Positions 1 to 7,569 of a DNA stretch of 10,124 nucleotides are shown here, piece after piece. The stretch lies in assembly GCA_934215405.1 (NCBI GenBank), contig CAKPZU010000074.1:1-10124 (forward strand). Reading direction: 5' to 3'. Made by a program: the position numbers and the translations under genes. Under the pieces are notes generated by a model. The model saw only the letters and a program-made list of their open reading frames with translations. It ran no database searches and was not told where the DNA came from. The DNA comes from an uncultured Bacilli bacterium (GTDB taxonomy: Bacteria; Bacillota_I; Bacilli_A; RFN20; CAG-631). The first letter of the stretch is position 1; the number at the start of each line of letters is the position of its first letter.

Positions 1-1041
1 TAAATGACAGCTAGCATTTTCATCAAATAAGGTATTATAAAATAAAATATTTGATTGTGAAATTGGTGAATGATATGGAACTAATGCTACCTCTCCTAGC
101 CTTTTACTTCCACTATCAGTTTCAAGTAAGGCCTTTAAAGCATCTTTCCCTTTTTTAGCATCATAATTTATTACTTCACCATCTTTAAATTCTAAATAGA
201 AATCTTCAATTAGATTACCTTGGTATGATAATGGTTTTGTAGCATAAACAATACCATCTACTTGCTTATTGTGAGGCATTGTAAATACTTCCTCTGTTGG
301 CATATTTGGATTAAATTCTGGAATATCATCAACGTTTCCTTCACTGCCACCAGCCCAAATATGATTTTTAACTAAGCCTATTTTAAAATCAGTACCATTT
401 TTAGATTTATATTTTAAATATTTAAAATTATATTTGTTTAATAAAGTGGCTTTTTGATGTAAGTTATTATCATGCTCTACCCATTCCTTTACAGGATCAT
501 TTGTTAATGTTACATGATTAGCCTTTAATATTGCATCCCATAAAGCATCAATAGCTTTACTTTTACTTAAATTAGGGAAAACCTTTTTAGCCCAAGCGGC
601 ATTTGGAATAGCTACAACACACCATTGCACCTTTGAAGCCATATATGGTTCATGTAGATACTTATCTAGCTTAGCTTTAGCCTTATTAGCTATTTTTAAT
701 TTATTAAAATCAATTCCCTTTAAGCCATTAGGATTAGCTGATGAAATAGAAATTCTAGCAATTCTATTATCATAAAAACACTTAGCCTTTGAAATTTGAT
801 AGCGTGGTAATTCCTTTAAGCTTTCTTCACTTTCATATTTTATTTTACTTTTTAAAATACTAGCATTACTCCATTCAATTAAAACCTTTGAAGCATTACA
901 TTTATATAGTTCTTCTACTAATATTTCAACAAATTCATAAGCACTTGTTGGGGCATAAATACATACCTGTTGACCTTTTCTTAAGCCAATTCCTTTATTA
1001 GCTATAACATTAGCATATTTTTGAATTAATTTTTTGTTCAT
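1..1041 (-). CDS. M29 family metallo-aminopeptidase (AmpS/PepS type), C-terminus beyond the window
   Basis: The ATG at 1041-1039 has AAAGGAG at 1051-1057 upstream and opens 347 codons with no stop before the window edge. M29 enzymes are cytoplasmic two-metal aminopeptidases of about 410 residues that remove N-terminal residues from peptides, so roughly 60-65 residues are missing. Visible family motifs are NGTDFKIGL (216-224), NPNMPTEEVFTMP (244-256), GIVYATKPL (263-271), RLGEVALVP (314-322) and FYNTLFDENASCHL (334-347). By family alignment the metal ligands would be Glu251, Glu317 and His346; the last His and Asp ligands lie past the edge. The recognition is by motif and is strong; peptide specificity cannot be told. 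It is divergent from the GltD-like gene, with an intergenic gap of about 100 bp and no clear promoter of its own that I trust. Confidence 0.9.
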   Translation of the reverse strand, partial: MNKKLIQKYANVIANKGIGLRKGQQVCIYAPTSAYEFVEILVEELYKCNASKVLIEWSNASILKSKIKYESEESLKELPRYQISKAKCFYDNRIARISISSANPNGLKGIDFNKLKIANKAKAKLDKYLHEPYMASKVQWCVVAIPNAAWAKKVFPNLSKSKAIDALWDAILKANHVTLTNDPVKEWVEHDNNLHQKATLLNKYNFKYLKYKSKNGTDFKIGLVKNHIWAGGSEGNVDDIPEFNPNMPTEEVFTMPHNKQVDGIVYATKPLSYQGNLIEDFYLEFKDGEVINYDAKKGKDALKALLETDSGSKRLGEVALVPYHSPISQSNILFYNTLFDENASCHL

Positions 1042-1100
1042 ATCTTTTTACTCCTTTGTTAAATAATAATAAACTATTTTATGCAAAATTTCTATAAATA

Positions 1101-1109
1101 TGTTAAAAT
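1101..1109 (+). promoter_or_regulatory. Candidate extended -10 promoter for the GltD-like gene
   Basis: TG at 1101-1102 is followed by one base and TAAAAT at 1104-1109, an extended -10 element. No convincing -35 hexamer lies 17 bp upstream (1081-1086 reads ATGCAA). The predicted transcription start near 1116 leaves a short leader before the gene. The region is AT-rich, so a chance match is possible. Confidence 0.4.
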
Positions 1110-1126
1110 ATTCATTACGATATATT

Positions 1127-1132
1127 AAAGGA
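1127..1132 (+). promoter_or_regulatory. Ribosome binding site that places the GltD-like start at 1144
   Basis: AAAGGA at 1127-1132 runs directly into the first in-frame ATG (1132), so that ATG cannot be served by it. The next in-frame ATG at 1144 is 11 bases downstream, a normal spacing. Confidence 0.6.
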
Positions 1133-1143
1133 TGGAATGGATT

Positions 1144-2391
1144 ATGGATGAAACAATTAAGAAGCTGTGTGATGAATGTCTTCAATGTAAAAAGCCTTTG
1201 TGTGTTAACGGTTGCTTAGTTAATAATAACATTCCTCTGTTTATTAAACTATTAAAGGAAGATAAAATCGATGAAGCCTTTAAGGTTATTGATGAAAAAT
1301 CTACATTACCATCTATTTGTAGTATTGTTTGCCCTTTTGAAAAGGCTTGTATGAATAGCTGTGTTAAAGGTAAAATCAATAAAAGCGTGAACATTCCTTT
1401 AATTGAAAACTATATCGCAACTCATGCTAAGAACACTAATAAGCCCTTGCCTTATAATAATAAAAATATAGCATTAATTGGCTCAGGTCCTGCCTCACTT
1501 GCTTGCGGAGAAAAGCTAGCGCTACTTGGCTATAAAGTTGATATTTATGAAAAATTTAGTGAAGCAGGTGGCATTTTAACATACGGTATTCCTTCATTTG
1601 TCCTTGATAAAAAAATAGTTAAAGATAAAATTGAATACTTAGAAAATCTTGGTGTTAATTTTATTTTAAATAAAGAACTTAAAAAGGATTTTACTATCAA
1701 TTCCTTAAAGGAAAAATATGATGCTATATTTATTGGAATTGGTGCTGGTAAAAAGAAAAAAATGAATATAAAAAATGAAGATTTAGAAAACATTATTGAT
1801 GCTAATGATTATTTAAAGGAAAATTATTTAAATAATTTTGATAATTCATTATATAAAAACATTATTGTTGTAGGTGGAGGAAATACTGCTATAGATGCAG
1901 CTAGAGTTGCTAAAAGAAATAGTAATAATAGTAATGTTACTATTGTTTATAGAAGAAGTGAAAATGAAATGCCTGCTCGTAAAAATGAATATGAAAATGC
2001 TTTAAATGATGGCATTAATTTTAATTTTTTAACTAATCCAGTTGAATTTGTAGGTGAAAATAAGGTAAATAAAACTAAATGTCAAAAAATGCAGCTAGTA
2101 CAAAGCGATGAAAATCGTTTAAAGCCTGTACCAATTGAAAATGCCTTTGTTACTCTTGATACTGATTTAGTAATACTTGCTATATCATCTTATGTTGATG
2201 TTGATGTTTTAGATGAAGTTAGCTTAAATTCTTGGGGTGGAGTTATTATTAATGAAAAATATCAAACAAGCATAGAAAATGTTTTCGCTGGTGGAGATTG
2301 TGTTAGTGGTCCTTTATATGTTGCAACAGCCACAAAAGATGGAGTTAATGCCGCAAAATATATTGATGAATACTTAAAAAGCAGCCATTAA
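1144..2391 (+). CDS. GltD-like NAD(P)H oxidoreductase with N-terminal 4Fe-4S domain
   Basis: Numbered from the preferred start at 1144 the protein has 415 residues. The N-terminal alpha-helical domain carries the two cysteine groups of the glutamate synthase small subunit / dihydropyrimidine dehydrogenase family: C9, C12, C15, C20, C24 and then C59, C63, C69, C73, expected to hold two 4Fe-4S clusters. The FAD-binding Rossmann motif is GSGPAS at 113-118. The NAD(P)H-binding motif is VVGGGNTAIDAAR from 242. The closing FAD motif is FAGGDC at 381-386 with a following TATKDG. These proteins pass electrons from NAD(P)H through FAD to Fe-S centres of a partner. No glutamate synthase large subunit, NfnA or other partner is in the window, so it may act with a distant partner or be an orphan oxidoreductase. 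It is rather short for the family (often 450-490). The in-frame ATG at 1132 is the alternative start. Confidence 0.85.
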   Translation: MDETIKKLCDECLQCKKPLCVNGCLVNNNIPLFIKLLKEDKIDEAFKVIDEKSTLPSICSIVCPFEKACMNSCVKGKINKSVNIPLIENYIATHAKNTNKPLPYNNKNIALIGSGPASLACGEKLALLGYKVDIYEKFSEAGGILTYGIPSFVLDKKIVKDKIEYLENLGVNFILNKELKKDFTINSLKEKYDAIFIGIGAGKKKKMNIKNEDLENIIDANDYLKENYLNNFDNSLYKNIIVVGGGNTAIDAARVAKRNSNNSNVTIVYRRSENEMPARKNEYENALNDGINFNFLTNPVEFVGENKVNKTKCQKMQLVQSDENRLKPVPIENAFVTLDTDLVILAISSYVDVDVLDEVSLNSWGGVIINEKYQTSIENVFAGGDCVSGPLYVATATKDGVNAAKYIDEYLKSSH

Positions 2392-2401
2392 GCTGCTTTT
2401 T
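2376..2401. terminator. Bidirectional rho-independent terminator shared by convergent genes
   Basis: AAAAAGCAGC (2376-2385) pairs perfectly with GCTGCTTTTT (2392-2401) over a six-base loop. T-tracts follow the stem on both strands. It contains the last codons and TAA stop of the GltD-like gene (2389-2391) and touches the TAA stop of the PemK-like gene (2400-2402), so one hairpin ends both transcription units. Confidence 0.85.
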
Positions 2402-2942
2402 ATATGAAATTTTCTTTTAAAAAATTACTTATTAAATTAATTGTTTGCTCTGGAAGTGTGACTTTACCATTACTTTGCTTACTCATTCTTGAAATACGTC
2501 TTTTACAAATTGAACGTATGGCATCAACCTTAAGATACGAATGAGCAAGTGAATTATCAGCATTTAATTCTTCAATAACTCCAATATCTAAGCAAAGCTT
2601 TGAATATAATACAGGCTTACTTGATAAAGGAATAACAATTACATTACCAAGGTCTATTGCCCAAACTAAGGCATAATGACCTTTCTTGTTTAAATCAGAT
2701 AATTCTGTTCCAACATTAATTCCAAATTCAACCCAAACAATATCACCTTTTTTTAAATCATCTGGTTGTGGTAAATAGCTTGATTTTTGCAATGATTGCT
2801 TAAGATAGGTTGTTTTCTTATCAAACCATTCAACAAATTCCATAGCTACTTCACTATCAATGTTTTGTAATTTTTTTTCAATGTTTTTAGTGATTTTATT
2901 AAACTTACTTAAAGCTCTTTTATCACTTTTAAACTTCAACAA
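2400..2942 (-). CDS. PemK/MazF-like protein with helical N-terminal extension, no antitoxin partner
   Basis: The 180-residue product has a charged, helix-rich N-terminal stretch (about 1-60) and then a domain resembling PemK/MazF endoribonucleases: KKGDIVWVEFG (64-74), KGHYALVWAI (87-96), VIVIPLSSKP (101-110) and SYLKVDAIRSICKRRI near 135-150. MazF toxins cut mRNA in the cytoplasm and are normally about 110 residues with an antitoxin gene just upstream. Here there is no antitoxin; the upstream neighbour is rimO, 16 bp away. The usual GHRP motif reads GHYA, so the Arg implicated in MazF catalysis appears replaced, and the usual PLTS reads PLSS. It may be a non-toxic or altered family member. 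The start is TTG: either 2942 or the next codon at 2939, which is better spaced from GGGGTGAT (2943-2950). The fold call is moderately sure; function is open. Confidence 0.6.
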   Translation of the reverse strand: MLKFKSDKRALSKFNKITKNIEKKLQNIDSEVAMEFVEWFDKKTTYLKQSLQKSSYLPQPDDLKKGDIVWVEFGINVGTELSDLNKKGHYALVWAIDLGNVIVIPLSSKPVLYSKLCLDIGVIEELNADNSLAHSYLKVDAIRSICKRRISRMSKQSNGKVTLPEQTINLISNFLKENFI

Positions 2943-2958
2943 ATCACCCCAATGGAAG

Positions 2959-4248
2959 TTATAGCTCTCCTTTTACATCATATGCATCAACGCTACTAAT
3001 CTTTACCTTTACAAACTCACCAATTATTAGGCTTTTGTTGCTTTTTACAATAAAGTTACCATCTTCAGCATCTGGTGCATATAAATAGCTTCTTCCATAA
3101 TAATTATTACCATCAAAGTCTTCAATTAAAACATCATGAACTTGATTTATTCTATTTTTATTTAATTCTAAGGAAATTTCTTTTTGAAGCTTCATAATTT
3201 TCTTTTCCCTAGAAACAGCAATTTTATGAGGAACCTTATTTTTATAATAATGAGCCTTTGTATCTTCCTCATCTGAAAAAGCAAAAACTCCTAAATGATC
3301 AAATCTTACATCCTTAACAAAATTGTATAAATCATTAAAATCTTCTTCACTTTCCCCAGGAAAACCAACAATTAATGTTGTTCTTAAAACACATAAAGGA
3401 ATTTCCTTTCTAATTTTAGCAATTCTTTCAAGATATTTTTCCTTTGTGCCACTTCTTTTCATTAATGAAAGTATTTTATTACTGCTATGTTGAATTGGAA
3501 TATCAAAATAAGGCATTATATTAGTGTTTTCTTTAAAAACTTCAATTAATTTATCGCTTATTCTATCAGGATATAAATAAAGCACTCTATAATAAGTATC
3601 TTTATCTAATTTTGCTAAATCATCCATTAATTGTTCAATTCCATAATTATCATATAAATCCTTACCATAACGAGTTGGATCTTGGGCAATAACAATTATT
3701 TCTTTTTTTCCAAGCTTAATTAATCTTTTAGCATCTTCTAATATTTGCTCTTTTGGATATGAATAATAATCTCCTCTAATTAAAGGAATAGCACAATAAG
3801 CACATCTATTTGAGCAACCTTCTCCTATTTTTAAATAGGCAACAGGTAATGGATTAGATAAGCTTCTTTTTAGTGGATCAAATGTAATTGGTAGCTTAAC
3901 ATTAAATAATTTATTTAGCTTTTCACCAATTGTATTATATTCATCAACGCCAACGATTAAATCAATTTCTGGAATGTCTTTACTTAATTCTTCTTTATAG
4001 CGCTTAGCAAGGCAACCAACAACTATTAAATAAGCATCCTCTTTTTTGCTATTAATAACTTCAAAAATAGTATCAATTGCTTCCTTTTTAGCATCATTTA
4101 TAAAGCCACAGGTATTAATAAAAATAGCATCAGAGCTAGCTACATCATCAATTACCTCAATGTCACTATTTTGGCGTAATAACCCTAAAATATATTCACT
4201 ATCAACTAAATTTTTTGCACAGCCTAAAGATATAAATGTTACTTTCAT
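2959..4248 (-). CDS. rimO: Ribosomal protein uS12 methylthiotransferase RimO
   Basis: RimO is a radical-SAM enzyme that adds a methylthio group to the conserved Asp of ribosomal protein S12 (Asp88/89), using SAM and two 4Fe-4S clusters. The 429-residue product shows the three parts in order: an N-terminal methylthiotransferase domain with cysteines C10 (SLGCAKN), C47 (NTCGF) and C79 (VGCLAKRY); the radical-SAM core with GEGCSNRCAYC giving C145, C149 and C152; and a C-terminal TRAM domain from about 365. IPLIRGDYYS and AQDPTRYGKDLY after the CxxxCxxC motif favour RimO over the tRNA enzyme MiaB. Length is normal. The ATG at 4248 lies two bases past the stop of the DHH gene and has only weak GGATGAG-like complementarity upstream, so translational coupling is likely. 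It is third in the ackA operon. Confidence 0.93.
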   Translation of the reverse strand: MKVTFISLGCAKNLVDSEYILGLLRQNSDIEVIDDVASSDAIFINTCGFINDAKKEAIDTIFEVINSKKEDAYLIVVGCLAKRYKEELSKDIPEIDLIVGVDEYNTIGEKLNKLFNVKLPITFDPLKRSLSNPLPVAYLKIGEGCSNRCAYCAIPLIRGDYYSYPKEQILEDAKRLIKLGKKEIIVIAQDPTRYGKDLYDNYGIEQLMDDLAKLDKDTYYRVLYLYPDRISDKLIEVFKENTNIMPYFDIPIQHSSNKILSLMKRSGTKEKYLERIAKIRKEIPLCVLRTTLIVGFPGESEEDFNDLYNFVKDVRFDHLGVFAFSDEEDTKAHYYKNKVPHKIAVSREKKIMKLQKEISLELNKNRINQVHDVLIEDFDGNNYYGRSYLYAPDAEDGNFIVKSNKSLIIGEFVKVKISSVDAYDVKGEL

Positions 4249-4250
4249 AA

Positions 4251-5201
4251 TTATATTAACTCATCCAAATCCTTTACCATATTTAATATTTCATCAATAT
4301 TTTGACATCTTGCACCACTAGCATTATCGTGTCCACCACCATTATAATTACTAGCTACATCATTGATTTTAATACCGCGTGAACGTATTGAAACACGCCA
4401 CTTATATTCATCAGTTGCTGTTTCATCTTCAGTGCATTGAACCCAAATTTTTACTTCATTGTAGCCTGAAAATAAATTAACATAGGCTTTTAATTGCTCA
4501 CGTTCTATATTAAGTGATTTTATTTCATCAATTGAAACAATTACATATACTAATCCCTTAGCAGTCATCTTATAATGATTATATAGATAACTAACAATTT
4601 TAATGTCTTCAATTGATTTTAAATACATTTTATTATAAACATCTACAAAATCAAACTTTGTTTCAAATAACTTTGAAACAACCTTAAAGGTTGTAGGATT
4701 AGTATCTGAATATTGGAAGCGTCCACTATCACCAACAATAGCACTATATAAATAATAAGCACATTGCTTAGAAATACTCTTTTTAAATGATATTAGCATA
4801 TCACCAATTATTTCAGCAGCAGCGGCAGCATGATCATTAATAATTACAACATCACCAAATTCATCACATAATGGATGGTGATCAATTTTAATAACATAAT
4901 CAGCCTTTTCTATGTATTGCTTTTTATCAACACGTGGAGTATTAGCAACATCAACAACAATGCATAAATACTTTTCATTTATTTCTACATCTTCATCAGT
5001 TATAGGATATAAAGATGGTGAAAAGAATTTATGTGGTAAGCCAAAAGCATATACTTTTTTATTTTTAAAATTATCTTCAATCCAAGTTTTAAGGCCAAAT
5101 TGTGAGCCAGAAGCATCAAAATCTGGTACCTCATGCCTTAAAATGACAATAGTATCATATTTTTTTATTGCCTTTAAAACCTTTTTATATTCCTTATTCA
5201 T
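4251..5201 (-). CDS. DHH-family phosphoesterase, NrnA-like (nanoRNase / pAp phosphatase type)
   Basis: The 316-residue protein matches the DHH-DHHA1 family of Mn-dependent cytoplasmic phosphoesterases. NrnA members degrade 2-5 nt RNA fragments or linear dinucleotides and remove the phosphate from pAp. Metal-binding motifs are RHEVPDFDASGS (22-33, with H23, D27, D29), IVVDVANTPRVD (81-92, D84), the DHH signature KIDHHP (105-110, with D107, H108, H109) and GDSGRFQYSDTNPTTF near 157-172. The DHHA1 substrate-binding domain ends in NGGGHDNASGA (287-297). Length is typical of NrnA. The ATG overlaps the ackA stop in a TAATG junction at 5199-5203, with AAAAGG (5214-5219) as ribosome binding site, so it is coupled to ackA. 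It is not a GGDEF-DHH (GdpP) protein: no membrane or GGDEF part is present. Exact substrate cannot be read from sequence. Confidence 0.88.
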   Translation of the reverse strand: MNKEYKKVLKAIKKYDTIVILRHEVPDFDASGSQFGLKTWIEDNFKNKKVYAFGLPHKFFSPSLYPITDEDVEINEKYLCIVVDVANTPRVDKKQYIEKADYVIKIDHHPLCDEFGDVVIINDHAAAAAEIIGDMLISFKKSISKQCAYYLYSAIVGDSGRFQYSDTNPTTFKVVSKLFETKFDFVDVYNKMYLKSIEDIKIVSYLYNHYKMTAKGLVYVIVSIDEIKSLNIEREQLKAYVNLFSGYNEVKIWVQCTEDETATDEYKWRVSIRSRGIKINDVASNYNGGGHDNASGARCQNIDEILNMVKDLDELI

Positions 5202-6424
5202 TATTTATTTAAACCTTTTACAATTTCATATGTGTCTTTACACATCATTAATTCTTCATTTGTAGGAATTACGAAAACATCAATTTTTGAATTTGGACCA
5301 GAAATTTTATAACCCTTACCATTTAAAATTTCAACCTTATCAGTTTCACCAATTGTATATTCAATACCTAAAGCCTTTTGAATCATTGGAATTAATACGC
5401 TTCTTGTTGAAATAGAATTTTCTCCAACTCCAGCTGTAAAGACAATAGCATCAGCTCCGCCAAGTTCAACAAAATAAGAGCCAATAAATTGAGCAACTCT
5501 AGTGCAATATACCTTACGAGCTAAAAATGCTCTTGGATTATTTAGCTTTTCTGCTTCATCAATTTTTCTCATATCATCATGAACGCCACTAACTCCAAGT
5601 AAGCCAGATTCAAAGTTGCATATATGATTCATTTGGTCAGGAGTTAAATGATCCTTATTCATAATATAAAATAATGTTGAAGGATCTAAATCACCGCATC
5701 TAGTACCCATAGCAATTCCTCCAAGTGGAGTAAAGCCCATCGATGTATCAACAGATTTTCCGTTTTCAATAGCACATAAAGAAGCTCCACTTCCTAAGTG
5801 ACATGAAATAGCTTTAAATTCATCCTTACCATAGTATTCTTTTAATACTGAGGCAATATATTTATGTGATGTTCCATGAGCGCCATATCTTCTGATTTTA
5901 TATTTTTCATAGTATTCATAAGGAAGAGCAAATACATAACGCTCTGCAGGAATTGTTTGATGGAAGGCTGTATCAAAAACCATAGTATGAATAGCATTAG
6001 GGAAAATTTCCTTAAATGCCATGTATCCATTATATTCTGCCTTATTATGATGTGGAGCTAATTCAGCAAGTTCTAAAACCTTTTTGCAAACATCGTCAGT
6101 TACAACTTCAGTTTTCTTAAAATATTCTCCACCTTGAACAACTCTATGCCCAACGCCTTTAATTTCATCAACATTTTCAATTACATGAAATTCAGCAAAT
6201 TTATCAGTAATTGCTTTTACTGCTGCTGCGTGGTCTGCAATTGGATAATTGTTGTTATAATAAGTCTCATTTGTTCCGTTTTTAAAATCATATTTTACTG
6301 TAACTATTGCATCATTTGCTCCAATTCTTTCAACTGTTGCCTTAGCAATTAATTTTTCTTCAGGCATTTCTAGTAATTGTACCTTTAATGATGAACTTCC
6401 AGCATTTACTGCTAATATTTTCAT
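5201..6424 (-). CDS. ackA: Acetate kinase
   Basis: Acetate kinase interconverts acetyl phosphate plus ADP and acetate plus ATP, the ATP-yielding last step of acetate fermentation, in the cytoplasm. The 407-residue product has the family landmarks in order: KILAVNAGSSSLK at the start (N7), GHRVVQGGE (R94), VFDTAFHQT (D151), RRYGAHGTSH (H183), CHLGSGAS (208-214), GGIAMGTRCGDLDP (R242), FTAGVGENS (329-337) and the closing PTNEE (E390/391). All residues usually linked to catalysis appear to be kept and length is normal. The start at 6424 is supported by TGGAGGAT (6433-6440). It is the first gene of the ackA-nrnA-rimO-pemK-like operon. The phosphotransacetylase gene is not in the window. Confidence 0.97.
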   Translation of the reverse strand: MKILAVNAGSSSLKVQLLEMPEEKLIAKATVERIGANDAIVTVKYDFKNGTNETYYNNNYPIADHAAAVKAITDKFAEFHVIENVDEIKGVGHRVVQGGEYFKKTEVVTDDVCKKVLELAELAPHHNKAEYNGYMAFKEIFPNAIHTMVFDTAFHQTIPAERYVFALPYEYYEKYKIRRYGAHGTSHKYIASVLKEYYGKDEFKAISCHLGSGASLCAIENGKSVDTSMGFTPLGGIAMGTRCGDLDPSTLFYIMNKDHLTPDQMNHICNFESGLLGVSGVHDDMRKIDEAEKLNNPRAFLARKVYCTRVAQFIGSYFVELGGADAIVFTAGVGENSISTRSVLIPMIQKALGIEYTIGETDKVEILNGKGYKISGPNSKIDVFVIPTNEELMMCKDTYEIVKGLNK

Positions 6425-6456
6425 AATAATAAATCCTCCATAATTAGTTCCATTTA

Positions 6457-6485
6457 ATTTTACTATTTATATAGTAAAAAGTCAA
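6457..6485 (-). promoter_or_regulatory. Sigma-A type promoter of ackA operon
   Basis: On the minus strand TTGACT (6480-6485) and TAAAAT (6457-6462) are separated by exactly 17 bp. This is 5/6 at both hexamers, and it sits about 30 bp before the ackA start codon. No better promoter is visible inside the operon, so it probably drives all four genes. Confidence 0.75.
6461..6476. promoter_or_regulatory. Palindrome inside the ackA promoter spacer, possible operator
   Basis: TACTAT (6461-6466), four bases, then ATAGTA (6471-6476) form a perfect inverted repeat. It lies between the -35 and -10 of the ackA promoter and touches the -10, where a bound repressor would block RNA polymerase. The arms are AT-rich and short, so chance is possible. 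Confidence 0.35.
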
Positions 6486-6512
6486 AATATAAAGAAAATA
6501 AAAAGGAAAATA

Positions 6513-6541
6513 TTGAATTTATTTTATGGTTTTTTTATAAT
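6513..6541 (+). promoter_or_regulatory. Promoter of tRNA-Ser
   Basis: TTGAAT (6513-6518), a 17-bp spacer and a perfect TATAAT (6536-6541) place the transcription start just ahead of the tRNA 5' end at 6551. It is divergent from the ackA promoter. Confidence 0.75.
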
Positions 6542-6550
6542 TATAGTGAT

Positions 6551-6639
6551 GGAGAAATACTCAAGCGGTTTAAGAGGGCAGTTTCGAAAACTGCTAGAGG
6601 TTAACGCCTGCAAGGGTTCGAATCCCTTTTTCTCCGCCA
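6551..6639 (+). tRNA. tRNA-Ser (anticodon CGA)
   Basis: Acceptor arms GGAGAAA (6551-6557) and TTTCTCC (6629-6635) pair perfectly, followed by discriminator G and encoded CCA (6637-6639). The anticodon stem GCAGT/ACTGC (6578-6582 and 6590-6594) closes a seven-base loop TTCGAAA with anticodon CGA at 6585-6587, reading codon UCG. A long variable arm (about 6595-6611) marks a class II tRNA and confirms Ser. The T arm is AAGGG-TTCGAAT-CCCTT (6612-6628). All parts look intact. Confidence 0.95.
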
Positions 6640-6654
6640 CGATAAAATCAATTG

Positions 6655-6686
6655 GTTTGATACGTTTTAATTGTATCAAACTTTTT
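6655..6686 (+). terminator. Rho-independent terminator after tRNA-Ser
   Basis: GTTTGATAC (6655-6663) pairs perfectly with GTATCAAAC (6673-6681) over a nine-base loop and is followed by TTTTT (6682-6686). It lies 15 bases past the CCA end. Confidence 0.85.
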
Positions 6687-6828
6687 ATTAATTAATTGGA
6701 GTGTATAGTAAATATAAAATAATTTTTCCTGAACGCCATCCTTTTATACTTCTATTGAATTTTTTTTAATTGCTATTATTATATTTTTTAAATCAAAATA
6801 CTCCATTGGAGAAGTTGCTTATAAACAA

Positions 6829-6867
6829 AAAAACTTAGTATAATTTTTGCTATTAAACTAAGTTTTT
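6829..6867. terminator. Terminator of the SipW/fibre operon, possibly bidirectional
   Basis: AAAAACTTAGT (6829-6839) pairs with ACTAAGTTTTT (6857-6867), 11 bp with a 17-base loop. On the minus strand the stem runs into a T-tract, about 45 bp after the stop of the last operon gene. The strand-symmetric T-tracts would also stop readthrough from the tRNA side. The rest of 6687-6911 shows no gene that I can support. Confidence 0.75.
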
Positions 6868-6911
6868 AATATCAAATTGTTTTTTTTAATTAGCATAAAA
6901 TTTAAGATACT

Positions 6912-7568
6912 TTAGATTTCAACCCAAGTTGTTGGATCAAATGATGGAGCGGATATAACCCAATCTGAAAGATAGTTTTTATATTTTTGAGATATTGCTT
7001 TTCCAACGCCAGTTTGGATTGCTTCATATTTACCATCGGCATTTTGTTTTAAAACTGTACGATAAATTGGTTCAACATATTCTCCATATTTAATATTAGG
7101 ATTATCTTTGTCATCACCTAAATCCACTGTAGTTGTAAACAAATAATACGTGTCTGATACTCCATCAGGAAAATAAATTAAAAAGAACATATCTTTTGTA
7201 TCTTCATCAAACAAGTTTGATAAATTGTCTTTTTCATGCCCATCACAACTACCTAAAACACTACTATTGGCCCATATTTTCCCAGAACGATTTTTTATTA
7301 CTTGATTAATATTTGAATTAGGATCATTTAATCCTGAACTGTTTTTATCAGTTCCTGTTCCATTTAAAATATTATTCGTTAATTGTTCATGTTTTTTTCC
7401 TTCTTCGGTATTTGGAAATACATATTTAAATTCATTAATATTAGCAACGATTTCTCCATTTATAGAAGATGGATCATTAAGAGCATAATCAAAAGTCGCA
7501 TATACTCCTCCACAAGTTAAAGTAAAGATAGCAAGACAAATTAAAAGAGAATTTTTAAACATTTTCAT
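6912..7568 (-). CDS. Secreted protein with SipW-type signal peptide, third gene of fibre operon
   Basis: The 218-residue product begins with Lys residues and a hydrophobic stretch (about 6-19) that ends in CGGVYATFDYA (19-29). This resembles the SipW-dependent signals of TasA-like proteins (Bacillus TasA has GGGTWAAFND at this place); cleavage is expected after Ala24. The mature part (about 190 residues) is acidic and polar with alternating beta-like stretches such as MFFLIYFPDGVSDTYYLFTTTVDLG (near 127-151) and an aromatic C-terminus. No sortase motif or second membrane segment is present. Only the first 40 residues resemble the partner protein encoded at 8780-9352, including an NGEI/TGEI step after the signal. 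The start ATG lies one base past the signal peptidase stop, with AAAGGAG (7577-7583) inside that gene, so the two are coupled. Role is inferred as an export substrate, perhaps a minor fibre or anchoring subunit. Confidence 0.7.
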   Translation of the reverse strand: MKMFKNSLLICLAIFTLTCGGVYATFDYALNDPSSINGEIVANINEFKYVFPNTEEGKKHEQLTNNILNGTGTDKNSSGLNDPNSNINQVIKNRSGKIWANSSVLGSCDGHEKDNLSNLFDEDTKDMFFLIYFPDGVSDTYYLFTTTVDLGDDKDNPNIKYGEYVEPIYRTVLKQNADGKYEAIQTGVGKAISQKYKNYLSDWVISAPSFDPTTWVEI

Positions 7569-7569
7569 A

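Noticed and set aside
5842..6352. Several open frames on both strands within ackA
   Set aside because: They are shadow frames of a clearly coding gene and have low-complexity Ile/Phe/Cys-rich translations. The same holds for open frames inside the GltD-like, rimO, nrnA-like and fibre-operon genes.
6513..6695. 60-codon plus-strand open frame
   Set aside because: It spans the tRNA-Ser gene, its promoter and part of its terminator.
7497..7568. Lipoprotein signal in the third operon protein (Cys19)
   Set aside because: The residues before Cys19 are TLT, with Thr at -1 and Leu at -2, and do not fit a lipobox. The following GGVYATF fits a SipW-type cleavage site better.
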